Origin: M3007 sp041392625
GTDB lineage: Bacteria; Bacteroidota; Bacteroidia; Chitinophagales; Saprospiraceae
Assembly (NCBI GenBank): GCA_041392625.1
Contig: JAWKLR010000005.1
Location: 124,001 to 188,000, forward strand
Reading direction: 5' to 3'
DNA length: 64,000 nt
In this document: in pieces, positions 35,464-45,417 of the stretch
Layout of the letters: the number at the start of each line of letters is the position of its first letter
How positions within the stretch are numbered: the stretch's first letter is position 1
Position numbers and translations under genes: made by a program
Notes under the pieces: model-generated
Told to the model about the DNA's origin: nothing
The model's database searches: none
What the model saw: the letters and a program-made list of their open reading frames with translations, nothing else

Positions 35464-38175
35464 ATGCGTAATCTATTCAAATCCTTCCTCGAACAGGAGT
35501 CTGTTCAGAATGCCCGAAAATGGCTGTCTGAAAAATGGGCTCCCGTACATATCCAGTGGATGGCTGTTACAGCCCCCGTACGCAAGGCCCTGGCCCCGGC
35601 AACTGAAAAATTCCGGGAATGGACGGCCCCCGTTCGCCAACGTTGGCATGCGCTTAAAGAGAAGTACCCCAAAAGTGCGTTTGCGTTCATTTGGCTGTTT
35701 CGCCTGGGATGCATCGGGTTTGTTTTCTTACTCGGTCTGATCATAAGCGTGGGCTTTGGTGCCTTTGGCCCACTCCCGGATATGGATGAACTACGCAACA
35801 TCGAATCGGCAAACTCTACCGAGATTTATTCGGTTGACAGCGTAATGATCGGGAAGTTTTTCATCGAAAACCGAACAACCATCCCGCTTGATAGCATTTC
35901 AAAGCATGTAACCAACGCCTTGATTGCAACAGAAGACCGGCGTTTTTTCGAACACAGCGGCATTGACTACACCAGCTGGGCACGCGTGGGCTTGGGAATG
36001 CTCAGTCGAAAAAAATCCTCTGGAGGGGGCTCTACCCTCAGTCAGCAGCTGGCTAAAAACCTCTATCCCCGTCGGCGATACAAGATTCCGGGACTCAGCC
36101 TGATAATCAACAAAATCCGGGAGAATTACACCTCAGTCAAGCTCGAGCGAATTTATTCCAAGAAAGAACTTCTGAACCTGTACCTCAATACAGTACCATT
36201 CGGTGGAGAGAAATATGGGATCAGCGTAGCTTCCAAGCACTATTTTGGTAAAAAAGCCAAGGACCTTTCAGCCGATGAAGCCGCTGTGCTTATCGGTATG
36301 CTGAAGGCAACAACGTTTTACAATCCTGTTCGAAATCCTAAAAATGCCGAACGAAGACGCAATGTGGTGCTCCGGCAAATGCAGCGAAATGGCCACATCG
36401 ACGAGGAGGAATACCAGGCCCTGAGCAAGAAACCTGTTAAGGCCAAATACCACACCCACGATGGAAACAACGATGGTGTGGCCAACTATTTCAGGGAGTA
36501 CCTGCGTACCGAGGTAATGCCCAAAATCCTGAAGGAAAACCTGAAGGATGACGGCACGAAATACAACCTCTATACCGATGGTTTGCGCATTTATACCACG
36601 CTGCACAGCAAGATGCAACAGTATGCTGAAGAAGCCGTGGCCGAGCACATGACCTCGCTCCAGGAACGTTTTGATAAGCACTGGGATGGATACAAACAGG
36701 GCCGTCCCTGGGGTGATGACAAATGGATCGATGAACAAATTCGCCGAAGCGACCGGTGGGATTACCTCAAGAGCAATGGACTAAGCGATTCCCTCGCCAT
36801 TCAAAATTTTGAAACACCCGTGAAAATGAACCTCTTCGTCATGAAAGACGGAGGAATTGAGATCGACACGGTAATGAGCCCGATTGACAGTGTACGGCAT
36901 TATTTCTGTCTGCTGAATTGCGGGTTCATGGCAATGGACCACCACAACGGCTATGTTCGCGCCTGGGTCGGTGGAACCAACTTCAAGCATTTTAAATTCG
37001 ACCACATAAAAAGCCGCCGCCAGGTTGGCTCTACCTTTAAACCGATTGTGTATGCTGCGGCCTTGCAAAAGGGCTTGCGCCCATGCGATTACATACCCAA
37101 TGAACTGGTTGAGGTTGGCGACTGGGAACCACATAATGCCGATGAAATTTACGGTGGCTTTTACTCCATCATGGGAGCACTCACCGGCTCTGTCAATGTC
37201 GTAGCAGCACAACTCATTGAGCAGGCCGGAATCGATCGAACCATCAGCCTGGCCCGTGCGATGGGCGTTACCTCTTCCATGCCGCGGGAATACGGCATCA
37301 GCCTGGGGGCGACCGAGGTTGCACTGTATGACATGATGAAGGTGTACGGAACCATTGCAAACGAGGGCGAACGCCCCGACCCTGTACTGGTACTCAATGT
37401 AAGCACCCGCAAAGGCGATCTGGTGTATGATTATAAATCAAAAGAAAAACCAAAACCTGTCCGCGCACTTACCAAGGAAGAGGCCCGCATGATGACTGTG
37501 ATGATGCAGAATGTGGTTGACCGGGGAACCGGTTCCCGCCTGCGTCGCGCTTATGGGCTGTACAGCGGTGATTTTGCCGGTAAAACGGGTACTACACAAA
37601 ACCAGGCAGATGGCTGGTTTATCTGTTTCAATCCGCAACTGGTTACAGGAGCCTGGGTGGGTGCTGAGAGCCCGGCGGTGCGCTTCCGGAGCATGTCGCT
37701 CGGCCAGGGTTCCTCCATGGCGCTGCCCATTGTTGGAACCTTCTGGCACAAACTTGCCGGTGATAAGCAATTCCGCCGCATGCCCATGATGAAATTTAAG
37801 GAAATGGGTGAAGAGGAAATGGAGACCTACGATTGTCCGCCATTTGTACCCCTGCATCCGGACTCCCTGGATATTATGTTGCAGGATTCCTTCTTGCGCG
37901 ATTCCATTTTAGCCGGGAATACCGAAGATTTGGAACGGCGCATGTATGAATATTTTGGCATCGACCCGAATGAAGAAAGCGATCCGGAGGATCCGGAAAG
38001 GCGGAGACCAATCGAAAAGACCAAGGCATTTTTTGAGAAGCTATTGGGTCGGTTGAAAGAAGACCAAAAGGAGAAGGACCAACAACCACAGACTCCACAA
38101 CAAACTCCTCCTCCTACGAATCCTGCTCCCCAACCTAAGCGGGAAACACCAGCCAGAGAAGGCGGGGAAGGATAG
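35464..38175 (+). CDS. Penicillin-binding protein 1A-like, bifunctional glycosyltransferase/transpeptidase
   Basis: Class A penicillin-binding protein of 903 residues that polymerises and cross-links peptidoglycan in the periplasm. One membrane segment lies near 80-100. The GT51 transglycosylase domain has Glu157 in ATEDRRFFEHSG and GGGSTLSQQLAKNLYPR, then EYGISVASKHYFGK-like sequence. The transpeptidase domain has the catalytic Ser523 in STFK, the SVN motif at 576-578 and KTGTT at 707-711. A charged, Pro-rich tail (QQTPPPTNPAPQPKRE) ends the protein. Promoter at 35398-35405. A TonB-like or cytoplasmic partner is not visible nearby. Confidence 0.95.
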   Translation: MRNLFKSFLEQESVQNARKWLSEKWAPVHIQWMAVTAPVRKALAPATEKFREWTAPVRQRWHALKEKYPKSAFAFIWLFRLGCIGFVFLLGLIISVGFGAFGPLPDMDELRNIESANSTEIYSVDSVMIGKFFIENRTTIPLDSISKHVTNALIATEDRRFFEHSGIDYTSWARVGLGMLSRKKSSGGGSTLSQQLAKNLYPRRRYKIPGLSLIINKIRENYTSVKLERIYSKKELLNLYLNTVPFGGEKYGISVASKHYFGKKAKDLSADEAAVLIGMLKATTFYNPVRNPKNAERRRNVVLRQMQRNGHIDEEEYQALSKKPVKAKYHTHDGNNDGVANYFREYLRTEVMPKILKENLKDDGTKYNLYTDGLRIYTTLHSKMQQYAEEAVAEHMTSLQERFDKHWDGYKQGRPWGDDKWIDEQIRRSDRWDYLKSNGLSDSLAIQNFETPVKMNLFVMKDGGIEIDTVMSPIDSVRHYFCLLNCGFMAMDHHNGYVRAWVGGTNFKHFKFDHIKSRRQVGSTFKPIVYAAALQKGLRPCDYIPNELVEVGDWEPHNADEIYGGFYSIMGALTGSVNVVAAQLIEQAGIDRTISLARAMGVTSSMPREYGISLGATEVALYDMMKVYGTIANEGERPDPVLVLNVSTRKGDLVYDYKSKEKPKPVRALTKEEARMMTVMMQNVVDRGTGSRLRRAYGLYSGDFAGKTGTTQNQADGWFICFNPQLVTGAWVGAESPAVRFRSMSLGQGSSMALPIVGTFWHKLAGDKQFRRMPMMKFKEMGEEEMETYDCPPFVPLHPDSLDIMLQDSFLRDSILAGNTEDLERRMYEYFGIDPNEESDPEDPERRRPIEKTKAFFEKLLGRLKEDQKEKDQQPQTPQQTPPPTNPAPQPKRETPAREGGEG

Positions 38176-38196
38176 CCTAATTGCGTTCTTACAGCC

Positions 38197-38248
38197 TGTT
38201 TGGGAATTTGAGTTTGCTCGCGTTCGACTCAAACCAAAATCCCAAACA
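38197..38248. repeat. Family B inverted repeat
   Basis: TGTTTGGGA (38197-38205) pairs with TCCCAAACA (38240-38248), and the stem continues imperfectly inwards (AATTTGAGTTTG against CAAACCAAAA). It lies 20 bp after the penicillin-binding protein gene and could act as its transcription end, but no T-run is present. Confidence 0.65.
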
Positions 38249-38357
38249 CGCTCCTAATCATTTCGTTTAAAGCCTGAGGTTTATTTTGGAGTACGGGACA
38301 TTATCCGTATCTTCTCATGCTAAAAACATGCACAACCTTCACCTTAAAACGAAAGCT

Positions 38358-38819
38358 ATGAGAACTCTTGCCCGTTTGTGCCTTTTTGGGTTGATTGCTT
38401 TTATTTTTTCATGCCAAAACAACCAGCAAAGCGGTACTCCTACGACCACCCCGACACCTCCCCCGTACAAGATTAAAATGTCCTGCAACGAACCCTTTAT
38501 TACAATTCAGGTTCGGGAGGATCTGAGCCAGATTGAAGTAACTTCGCTGGATCCCACTACTGGGGCCGCAATGGTAACTTTTAACCTGCCATACAATCCA
38601 CCGGCCACCGTGTCCGGAGGCTATAAGGTGTTTTATACCGGAGGAAGCTACGGAGGCGTAAATTTGGATTACATCATCAAATACAAAACGGCCACTCCGG
38701 CCAACTCCTGTGTAGATGATATGGCCGGAACCAACCATGCTTTGACCGGGTTTATTTCGGTGAGTAAAAACCTCGGCACCTACCAAACACATCCAGCTTG
38801 CGGAGACAATCTGCCCTAA
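38358..38819 (+). CDS. Small lipoprotein of unknown function
   Basis: A 153-residue protein with a lipoprotein signal: hydrophobic LARLCLFGLIAFIFSC, the lipobox FSC giving the lipid-modified Cys, then a Thr/Pro-rich linker (SGTPTTTPTPPPYK). The mature part is beta-rich (FITIQVREDLSQIEVTSL, VSGGYKVFYTGGSYGGVNLDYIIKYK) and has two further cysteines. No family recognised. The ATG at 38358 is preferred: the in-frame TTG at 38286 would put 24 polar residues ahead of the signal. No clear promoter of the TAnnTTTG type is found. Confidence 0.75.
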   Translation: MRTLARLCLFGLIAFIFSCQNNQQSGTPTTTPTPPPYKIKMSCNEPFITIQVREDLSQIEVTSLDPTTGAAMVTFNLPYNPPATVSGGYKVFYTGGSYGGVNLDYIIKYKTATPANSCVDDMAGTNHALTGFISVSKNLGTYQTHPACGDNLP

Positions 38820-38963
38820 AAGCGTCTTTTTTACACAACTACCCTAAATGTGTTATTAATTGGTACACTTTTGGATAGTATATACCTGTTGTTGAAAAAC
38901 AGACAAAGACTCGAATCTACATGCTTCAAATACCCTATTTCACCCTTTAGTTAAGAACATATT

Positions 38964-40538
38964 ATGAACACCTCTCGCTTCTTTTGGATCCTTTTTCTTT
39001 TTAGCAGCCTTTCCTTACAAGGGCAAAACTATGAGAAATGGGAATTGGGATTGCTCGGTGGCGTCTCCCAAAGCCAGGATGATATGAACGATTTTGCCCT
39101 GCACGAAAACAATCCTGCCGGAGCAATTTTTGTTCGCTATCACATCAATCCCAATCTTGGCTTTCGGGCCAATGTGCTGTATGGTAAACTCACCAGCAGC
39201 GATGCCAATTACGACGATCGTGCAAAACGCGGCTTTTCGTTCAGTTCACCTGTAACGGAATTTTCCTTCCTTTTTGAACACGACGTATTTGGCCATCTGC
39301 GGTATAAAAATGCCCACGACGGCAGCTTTAAGCGGATTTTTTCGCCCTATGCTTTTGCCGGTTTTGCATACGCTATCACCAACCCCGAAACCAATTACAA
39401 CGAAAGCAGCCAAAATGCTCAAAAACTGGCACTGATTGAATTGGACAAGGCCCAAAACACTTCCAAATACCAGATTCCCGGCATTGTGGGGATAGGCTTC
39501 AAGCAAGACCTTTCCAAGCGCTGGTTACTCCAACTCGAAGCCGGCCTGCGCATTACCTGGAAAGACCACCTCGATGGCGTTAGCCTTTCAGGAAATCCGA
39601 ATAAAAACGATACCTATACCTTTCTGGGCCTTGGCCTTGCCTACCGGTTTGCTACCGATCCGGACTCCGACCTGGATGGCATTCCGGATAAAGACGATGC
39701 CTGTCCAAACGAAGCAGGATCTCCTAATTTCCAGGGCTGTCCCGACAACGATAACGACGGGATTCCGGATAAAGATGACGCGTGCCCGTACGCCAAAGGC
39801 CCCGCTGAGTTGAACGGCTGCCCGGATATTGATGGCGATGGAATCGCCGACAGCGAAGATCTGTGCCCAACCCTTGCAGGCCCCGCTGAAACCAAAGGGT
39901 GCCCCGATGCCGACGGCGATGGTATTCAGGATAAAAAAGACGGCTGTCCGAATGAGCCCGGCCCGGCCAGCAACCGCGGCTGTCCGCTGCCACCCGACAC
40001 CGATGGAGACGGGATTTACGATGCCGACGATGCCTGCCCGGACCAAGCCGGTTTGGCCAAATTCAAGGGCTGTCCGGATACCGACGGCGATGGCATCCAG
40101 GATAAAGAAGATAAATGCCCGAATGAACCAGGTGTGTTCAAATACAATGGTTGTCCCGCACCAAAAGAAGTAAGCGTTGAGGATAAAAAAGTGCTGGAAG
40201 CAGCCCGCTACGGTGTTCAGTTCGACAGTGGTAAGGCTTCATTCAAAGCCGGTTCTACCGCTATACTCGACAAAGTAGCCGACATCATGAAACGTTATCC
40301 GCAATACGAGCTGACCATCAGCGGATATACCGATAGCCAGGGCTCCGATGCAACCAACCTCAGCCTGTCGAAAAAACGGGCTGAAGCCTGCTACAATTAC
40401 CTGATTGGAAAAGAAATTTCAGCAGAGCGCATGAGTCACAATGGATACGGTGAAATCAAGCCTGTCGCCAGCAATTATACAGCAGAAGGTCGGGCTAAAA
40501 ACCGCCGCGTGGAGTTTGAATTGACACCGAAGAAATAA
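38964..40538 (+). CDS. OmpA family protein with thrombospondin type 3 repeats
   Basis: A 524-residue outer-membrane protein. Signal peptide at the N-terminus, then a predicted barrel domain (about residues 24-230, strands such as WELGLLGGVSQSQDD, NPNLGFRANVLYGKL). A calcium-binding thrombospondin type 3 region follows (about 230-400), with at least six DxDxDGIxDxDD-CP-like repeats. The OmpA peptidoglycan-binding domain occupies about 415-522 (VQFDSGKASFKAGS, SGYTDSQGSDATNLSLSKKRAEA, GYGEIKPVASN, NRRVEFEL). It anchors the outer membrane to the cell wall. A terminator lies about 50 bp downstream. Confidence 0.94.
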   Translation: MNTSRFFWILFLFSSLSLQGQNYEKWELGLLGGVSQSQDDMNDFALHENNPAGAIFVRYHINPNLGFRANVLYGKLTSSDANYDDRAKRGFSFSSPVTEFSFLFEHDVFGHLRYKNAHDGSFKRIFSPYAFAGFAYAITNPETNYNESSQNAQKLALIELDKAQNTSKYQIPGIVGIGFKQDLSKRWLLQLEAGLRITWKDHLDGVSLSGNPNKNDTYTFLGLGLAYRFATDPDSDLDGIPDKDDACPNEAGSPNFQGCPDNDNDGIPDKDDACPYAKGPAELNGCPDIDGDGIADSEDLCPTLAGPAETKGCPDADGDGIQDKKDGCPNEPGPASNRGCPLPPDTDGDGIYDADDACPDQAGLAKFKGCPDTDGDGIQDKEDKCPNEPGVFKYNGCPAPKEVSVEDKKVLEAARYGVQFDSGKASFKAGSTAILDKVADIMKRYPQYELTISGYTDSQGSDATNLSLSKKRAEACYNYLIGKEISAERMSHNGYGEIKPVASNYTAEGRAKNRRVEFELTPKK

Positions 40539-40589
40539 ACGCGAATAGTAAGAGCGTTTGTGCAGCAAACCAAATAGCACCAGGCTCTA

Positions 40590-40634
40590 AAAAGAAAACC
40601 CGGGTTGCCGCAACGGTAATCCGGGTTTTCTTTT
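40590..40634. terminator. Bidirectional terminator
   Basis: AAAAGAAAACCCGG (40590-40603) and CCGGGTTTTCTTTT (40621-40634) pair perfectly, with inner GTTGCCG / CGGTAAT pairs and a CAA loop. It carries T-rich ends on both strands and separates the convergent OmpA and histidine-kinase genes. Confidence 0.88.
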
Positions 40635-40648
40635 GGTATTGAGCCAAA

Positions 40649-42136
40649 CTACTCGCTTTGCCGGAGCGGGAAGGTCAGGCTGAAACTGCTGCCTTTACCC
40701 AGTTCGCTTTTTACATCCACCATGCCTTTGTGGGCGGTCATGATGGCTTTTACATAGCTAAGTCCGAGTCCAAAGCCCTTCACGTCGTGAATGTTGCCGG
40801 TATGCACCCGGTAGAACTTGTCGAAAATATGTTTCCGGGCTTCTTTGGTCATACCGATTCCATGATCCTGGACCGTTACTTCGACCCCAATAGGAACATC
40901 CCGGGTGTGGATGACAATATCCGGTTTTTGCGGACTGTATTTATTGGCATTATCCAGCAGATTGTGGATGATGCTGGCAATGTGGGTGGCGTCTCCTTCA
41001 ATCACAGGCCGGGTCGCTTGCAGGTTAGTACTCAGGGTGCCCTCCCGTTGTTCAATTTGAAGTCCGAAATTATCCACCGTCTGAGAAATCAGTTCATGGA
41101 GGTTGATTTCACCCAGTTTCAACTGAAAATCTTTTTTATCAATCAAGGCCATTTGAAGTACCCGCTCTACCTGACTGTTCATCCGGCGGTTTTCCTGTCG
41201 GATAATGTCAACAAATCGCTTGATCTTATCCGGCTTGTCCACAATCATGGGGCTGGAGATGCTGTCTGCAGCGAGGGATATGGTAGCGATTGGAGTCTTA
41301 AACTCGTGGGTCATGTTGTTGATAAAATCCGTTTTCATTTCGGATAGTTTTTTCTGTCGGTAAATGACCTGGATGGTATAGAAAAAGCAGAACAAAATGA
41401 TTCCGGTAAAAACAATAGACAGCAACAGGGTTTTCCAAACGGGCCCAAGTACCAGACTGGTACGATTCGGGAAATACAGGGAGAGGTAACCCGGTGATTC
41501 GATGTCTTGCTGAAACAAAGCCACCCGATATGGGGAGTTGAACAGGTTGGATGCGCCCCCTTGTACCATTTGGGTGCTGTTGTCGAGCACCACGTAATGG
41601 TCGTTTGTAACAACAAAACTATTGCGGGCTTTGGAGTACACCCCGTATTGGTAGAGGGAACTGATTCCCCGGTTGGAAAGTTCGTTTTTGATGGAATTTC
41701 CGAGGATGTCCAGCCGGATGCGCTCGGCGAGCGGCTTGGAGTCTACCAGTTGGCGAACCTTCAGGTATTCCCACATATTCACATCGTCTTCAAAAGCCGG
41801 GCTGTTGGTACTCTGAGTGGGATTGGGCAGGTTTTTGCTTCGGGTTGATTTGCTTCGGCTGTATCCGTTTTCAGGGAACTGCCCTCCGTCGAATACGCCC
41901 CCGCCGGATACACCTGATTTATTTTTTCTGGAAGATTCCAGGGCTTCCAGCACAGAGGCATTTTCGTAGTATTCCAGTTTGTCGGCCACCCGGTTGAGTG
42001 CGGCGTACACGTTTTTATCAAATTGCTCCTCGTTCAGACGGATGTTCCAACCAATCCAATAAATCTGCAAACTGATCACACCGATCAGTGCCACACTCAT
42101 CAATCCAATAATTAATCTTATGCGTTTTGCATCCAT
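40649..42136 (-). CDS. Sensor histidine kinase, no adjacent response regulator
   Basis: A 495-residue membrane sensor kinase. Transmembrane segments lie near residues 9-28 and 238-258, enclosing a periplasmic part of about 210 residues that includes a Ser/Gly/Lys-rich, poorly conserved stretch (residues 68-100). The DHp helix has the phospho-acceptor His277 in MTHEFKTP. The ATPase domain shows the N box (IASIIHNLLDNANKYSP), the G1 box DHGIGM and the G2 box GFGLGLSYVK. It has no HAMP or PAS domain recognisable. No regulator gene is adjacent in the window, so it is an orphan as far as seen. The signal is unknown. Confidence 0.92.
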   Translation of the reverse strand: MDAKRIRLIIGLMSVALIGVISLQIYWIGWNIRLNEEQFDKNVYAALNRVADKLEYYENASVLEALESSRKNKSGVSGGGVFDGGQFPENGYSRSKSTRSKNLPNPTQSTNSPAFEDDVNMWEYLKVRQLVDSKPLAERIRLDILGNSIKNELSNRGISSLYQYGVYSKARNSFVVTNDHYVVLDNSTQMVQGGASNLFNSPYRVALFQQDIESPGYLSLYFPNRTSLVLGPVWKTLLLSIVFTGIILFCFFYTIQVIYRQKKLSEMKTDFINNMTHEFKTPIATISLAADSISSPMIVDKPDKIKRFVDIIRQENRRMNSQVERVLQMALIDKKDFQLKLGEINLHELISQTVDNFGLQIEQREGTLSTNLQATRPVIEGDATHIASIIHNLLDNANKYSPQKPDIVIHTRDVPIGVEVTVQDHGIGMTKEARKHIFDKFYRVHTGNIHDVKGFGLGLSYVKAIMTAHKGMVDVKSELGKGSSFSLTFPLRQSE

Positions 42137-42487
42137 ACGTACAGGGGCCGTCTATTTTGGAAGAGCCATAAAGGTAGTCCGGTTTTTTGATCGGTGTACC
42201 CGGTTTAACAAAGGTTTAAAAAGCAAATCCTTATTATTTGAATAAAATACTAGCGAATTTGATGTGTTTTTTTGATGAAAATGAAACCCGGTTTCGACTT
42301 GCCAGAATCAAAAGTCCATAAATTAGACAACAATTTTTGCCGCCAGGGCGTTTTATTTTATAACTGCAAGGGTTTCCCCCCTTTATTTTACCAGTAAGAA
42401 CATTTCAACCTGCATTCGGGTTTGTTCGGCGTTTGTCGGCCTATTCGGATGCCCTCTAATCTTTTTTTTAACCTAAAATTTAATCGT
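42137..42487. other. Divergent intergenic region
   Basis: About 350 bp between the divergent histidine kinase and DUF4382 genes. It is AT-rich and should hold promoters for both, but I find no sequence matching TAnnTTTG convincingly in either direction and no repeat of the three families. Confidence 0.6.
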
Positions 42488-43429
42488 ATGACTTTGAGTA
42501 AATTGAATGTAGCCCTGTGCTTTTTGGGGCTGTTTGGACTTTTTTCATCCTGTACCAAAGAGGATGACAGCAACCTGAAAGGCGCTGTACAATTTGAAAT
42601 AACCGATGCCCCCATTGATGATGCCCGTGTGAAAAGTGCTGTTGTTACCATTTCTGAGGTCCGGATTGACGGTACCAAAGTAGATGGCTTCAACAAAACA
42701 ACGGTGGATTTGCTGGCCTACCAAAATGGCAATACCAAGTTGCTTTTTGATTCGGAAATGGAGGCCAAATCCTACAACAATGTGACCCTGGTTCTGGATT
42801 TTGAAACCGACGCCAATGGCAATGCGCCCGGCTGTTATGTCGAAGAACAAGGCAATGGGGTAAAACACAAACTGGAATCCAGTACCAACGAGATAACACT
42901 GAACCAAGCCTTTACGGTGACTTCCTCTGGCGCCCGCTCCGTAATTGATTTCGACCTGCGTAAGTGCATCCGCGAAGAGCTGAATGGAAGCGATGATTTT
43001 GATTTTGTTTCCGAAACGGAGCTAAAGAGCGGAATTCGCATTGTGAATAAAAACCAGGCCGGAGTGATCATGGGTAAGTGTACCGATACTTTTTCCAGTT
43101 CGGATAAGTTGATCGTATATGCCTACAAAAAAGGCGAGTACAACCGGAATACAGAAATACAGGGACAGGGCGAAAGCCAACTGGAATTTGCAAATGCCGT
43201 AAGCAGTGCTGCGGTAGATGCCAATGGCAATTATTCTCTCCACTTCCTGGAGCCCGGAGATTACGAACTGCATTTTTGTTCCTACGAAGAAAATAATGAA
43301 GGCAAAATGGAACTGAAAGGTACCCTTTTGCTGGATGTACTTACTGCAATTGACCTGGGTGCCATCAACGTAGATGCATCTGCATCCGTTACGGTGGATG
43401 TACTGGTAACCGGCTTGTTGCCGCTCTAA
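42488..43429 (+). CDS. DUF4382 domain lipoprotein
   Basis: A 313-residue lipoprotein. The signal contains VALCFLGLFGLFSSC with the lipidated Cys. The DUF4382 domain begins GAVQFEITDAPIDDARVKSAVVTISEVRIDG, and continues VDLLAYQNGNTKLLFDSEMEAKSYNNVTLVLDFE. A second, beta-sandwich half (GVIMGKCTDTFSSSDKLIVYAYKKGEY ... NYSLHFLEPGDYELHF) resembles a carboxypeptidase-regulatory or Cna-B-like domain. The function of DUF4382 is not known; it is presumably at the inner face of the outer membrane or on the surface. The ATG at 42488 was chosen because it fits the signal; a terminator lies 35 bp downstream. Confidence 0.88.
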   Translation: MTLSKLNVALCFLGLFGLFSSCTKEDDSNLKGAVQFEITDAPIDDARVKSAVVTISEVRIDGTKVDGFNKTTVDLLAYQNGNTKLLFDSEMEAKSYNNVTLVLDFETDANGNAPGCYVEEQGNGVKHKLESSTNEITLNQAFTVTSSGARSVIDFDLRKCIREELNGSDDFDFVSETELKSGIRIVNKNQAGVIMGKCTDTFSSSDKLIVYAYKKGEYNRNTEIQGQGESQLEFANAVSSAAVDANGNYSLHFLEPGDYELHFCSYEENNEGKMELKGTLLLDVLTAIDLGAINVDASASVTVDVLVTGLLPL

Positions 43430-43465
43430 CAGGGATTCGATACTGGTGAATGCAGTAAGTAATAG

Positions 43466-43505
43466 CAGCGCCCCCGTTTCAATTGAGACGGGGGCGCTGT
43501 TTTTT
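43466..43505. terminator. Strong GC-rich terminator
   Basis: CAGCGCCCCCGTTTC (43466-43480) pairs with GAGACGGGGGCGCTG (43485-43499) with one wobble pair and loop AATT, followed by six T. It ends the DUF4382 transcript. Confidence 0.88.
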
Positions 43506-43530
43506 ATCCGGGATGTAAATCAGTCGCGTT

Positions 43531-43975
43531 TTATTCGTTTTTGATATACATACCATATCCCCCCACAAATAGGTATTTTCCTTTGTAGCCTTTTTGGTTA
43601 CTTTCTGTTTCATTCTCCGGTTAAGTCGACGGGTTTCGTGCTCGGTTGCTTTTCTTCGAATCCCAAGTTCTCCGTAAAGTTTGATGGCTGGGCTAGATGA
43701 AAACCACCCTCTGAAAAGCGCTTTTATCCAAAACAAACGATTGCTATTTACACCAAGAAGGCACACATTTGGATTTGCTTGTTGACTTAATGGCAATTTG
43801 GATGGAAATTTTTCAAAATAAAATCCCGTCTGGTCGTCATTCAAAAACAAGGAACCGATGGGCGTTACCGTTGGGTTGTTCTTACGGTCAACAGAGGCAA
43901 TTGCAACATGAAAATTGAACTAAAAACTCCGGTTGAAATGCTGCCGGATTTATCCCAATTGGTTTTTATATCCAT
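43531..43975 (-). pseudogene. Pyridoxamine-phosphate-oxidase-like (PPOX) family protein, frameshifted
   Basis: Read across frames on the minus strand from the ATG at 43975: MDIKTNWDK, then FHVAIASVDRKNNPTVTPIGSLFL, NDDQTGFYFEKFPSKLPLSQQ, NPNVCLLGVNSN, FWIKALFRGWFSSSPAIKLYGELG, RRKATEHETRRLNRR, and a YKGKYLFVGGYGMYIKNE end with TAA at 43531-43533. This is the order and motif content of the small PPOX-family flavin-binding split-barrel proteins (TVTPIGSLFL, FS-PPA-LYG-GERRKATEEE type). At least two frame changes are needed. The intact enzyme would be an FMN-dependent oxidoreductase of unknown substrate. Confidence 0.7.
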
Positions 43976-44012
43976 GGTAAGCAGATTTTTTTATTAAAAT
44001 TCGAGAGTCCGT

Positions 44013-44426
44013 TTATTCGTTTTTGATATACATACCCTTGGACTCCGGCAGGGTATCCTTAAACCCGAACTGCTCGTACAGATAGGATGCATTTCCGTCG
44101 GCTATCAGACTGGTATAGCAGGATGCGGGCAACTGATTTTTTATAAAATTGGTGATGCGTTGCATGATCAACTTGCCGAGCCCTTTACCCTGATATTCGG
44201 CAGCACACAGATATCGACCACCTTCGGCAAAAGCACACCGTCACGGACACCAGCCCCATTCCAATGATCCGGTCATCCCTTTCTCTTCAGTAACAAGGAA
44301 TAGAGCGAGTTAACCCGATTTCGCAGGTTTATTCAAGTTTTTGCCGAAAGGCCGCAGGCCACCCGCAACGCCTGGTAGGGTTTGTGGAGGAATGGGTTCC
44401 TTTTCAAGTAGCAAGATGGTGTTCAT
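44013..44426 (-). pseudogene. GNAT acetyltransferase, frameshifted
   Basis: The C-terminal half on the minus strand reads PEYQGKGLGKLIMQRITNFI, PASCYTSLIADGNASYLYEQFGFKDTLPES, ending GMYIKNE and TAA; it is preceded in other frames by DDRIIGMG..., GVLLPKVVDICVL and, from the ATG at 44426, MNTILLLEKEPIPPQ. The V-D-I-x-V-L-P-E-Y-Q-G-K-G-L-G pattern is the acetyl-CoA-binding motif A of GNATs. Several frame changes separate the parts. The last 25 bp are identical to the end of the neighbouring PPOX gene. Confidence 0.7.
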
Positions 44427-44429
44427 TTC

Positions 44430-45417
44430 AACGCGTTTAGTGTGCCATCAGTTTGAGCACTGTACCCACAATCGCTTTCAATTTGAACAAGCAGGATTTG
44501 GGGTGTGACGTCGCCGGGATAAAAACTCAAGTTCCCGGGTAAATCCAATTTACCCATCAAATCATAGACCGTGCAGGATTGAAACGAATCGGAGTCGCTA
44601 GTGATTTGACAGCCCATTGGCTGGAACGACATTAAAGTTACAGGCCGACGTTGAAGCAAATTGATCCAGGGAAGAAACGCTGGCCGGTGGTAAAAACTGC
44701 ACACTGAAGTTCCTCGGGGAATGGCGGCCGTAAAACTCCGCAATTTTCACCGTCATCGTATGATATAGTAGGGTTGGTATGATCGCCAAAAGCAGGCCCC
44801 CTTCGCTGATGTCGTTGTTGTTTATGGATACTCCAGGGACCGTAAATTTTGTCGGTTGGGTCCTGTTGTCAAAACTAAACCTTGTCCCGGAAAGTAATAC
44901 GAACAGTTGTCCAGGTCAATGGGCCCGAAGCGGACTTCGATTTTCCCGTTTTCATAAAACCAGGTTTGAAAATTGATGACGTGATTTGTCCCATTTTCGT
45001 CGTACTCATCGGAGACATACACGTTGCAGTATTCAACTACCAGATTTATCCTGCTCGTTCGCTGTGCATAGCGGATTTGATGTTAAAATAGCGTCTGTAG
45101 GTTCTGCAATGGTGCATCTGCCGCCAAACAAAACAGGTTATACAAATCTTTTAAATAGGAAAGCGCCTCTACACCGTCGGAATCCATAATAACAGAAGAA
45201 TGTTTCTCCATAAAATGGAAAATTAAATCCAGCCAAAATCGAATTTTTTCCCACCAGTATGGATTCTCTCCATCCATTACGGTTTCAAGGGTTGCCGAGT
45301 TGTAATTTTCAAGGGGGTATAGGTAGATTGAACGTGGTGAATCGAATACGATTGGGCCGAAGCAATTGTGGCAAAAAAAAAATGCAAGAAGGAGAAAAGG
45401 TGGTAAATTTTTTTCAT
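44430..45417 (-). pseudogene. Secreted protein remnant, probable former T9SS cargo
   Basis: From the ATG at 45417 the minus strand encodes MKKIYHLFSFLHFFFATIASAQ, a good signal peptide, and then, across several frame changes, NYNSATLET-like sequence, PYWWEKIRFWLDL, DEYDENGTNHVINFQTWFYENGKIEVRFGPIDL (an INFQ-W-YE-GKIEVRFGP pattern common in Bacteroidota secreted proteins with lectin-like folds), and near the end CTVYDLMGKL, which may be the start of a type A T9SS tail. The reading frame is broken many times. Function is unknown. Confidence 0.5.

Noticed and set aside
43531..43850. GNAT assignment for the first broken gene at 43.5 kb
   Set aside because: The MYIKNE ending resembled the GNAT next to it, but the body (TVTPIGSLFL, FSSSPAIKLYGELG, RRKATEHE) fits the PPOX family much better.
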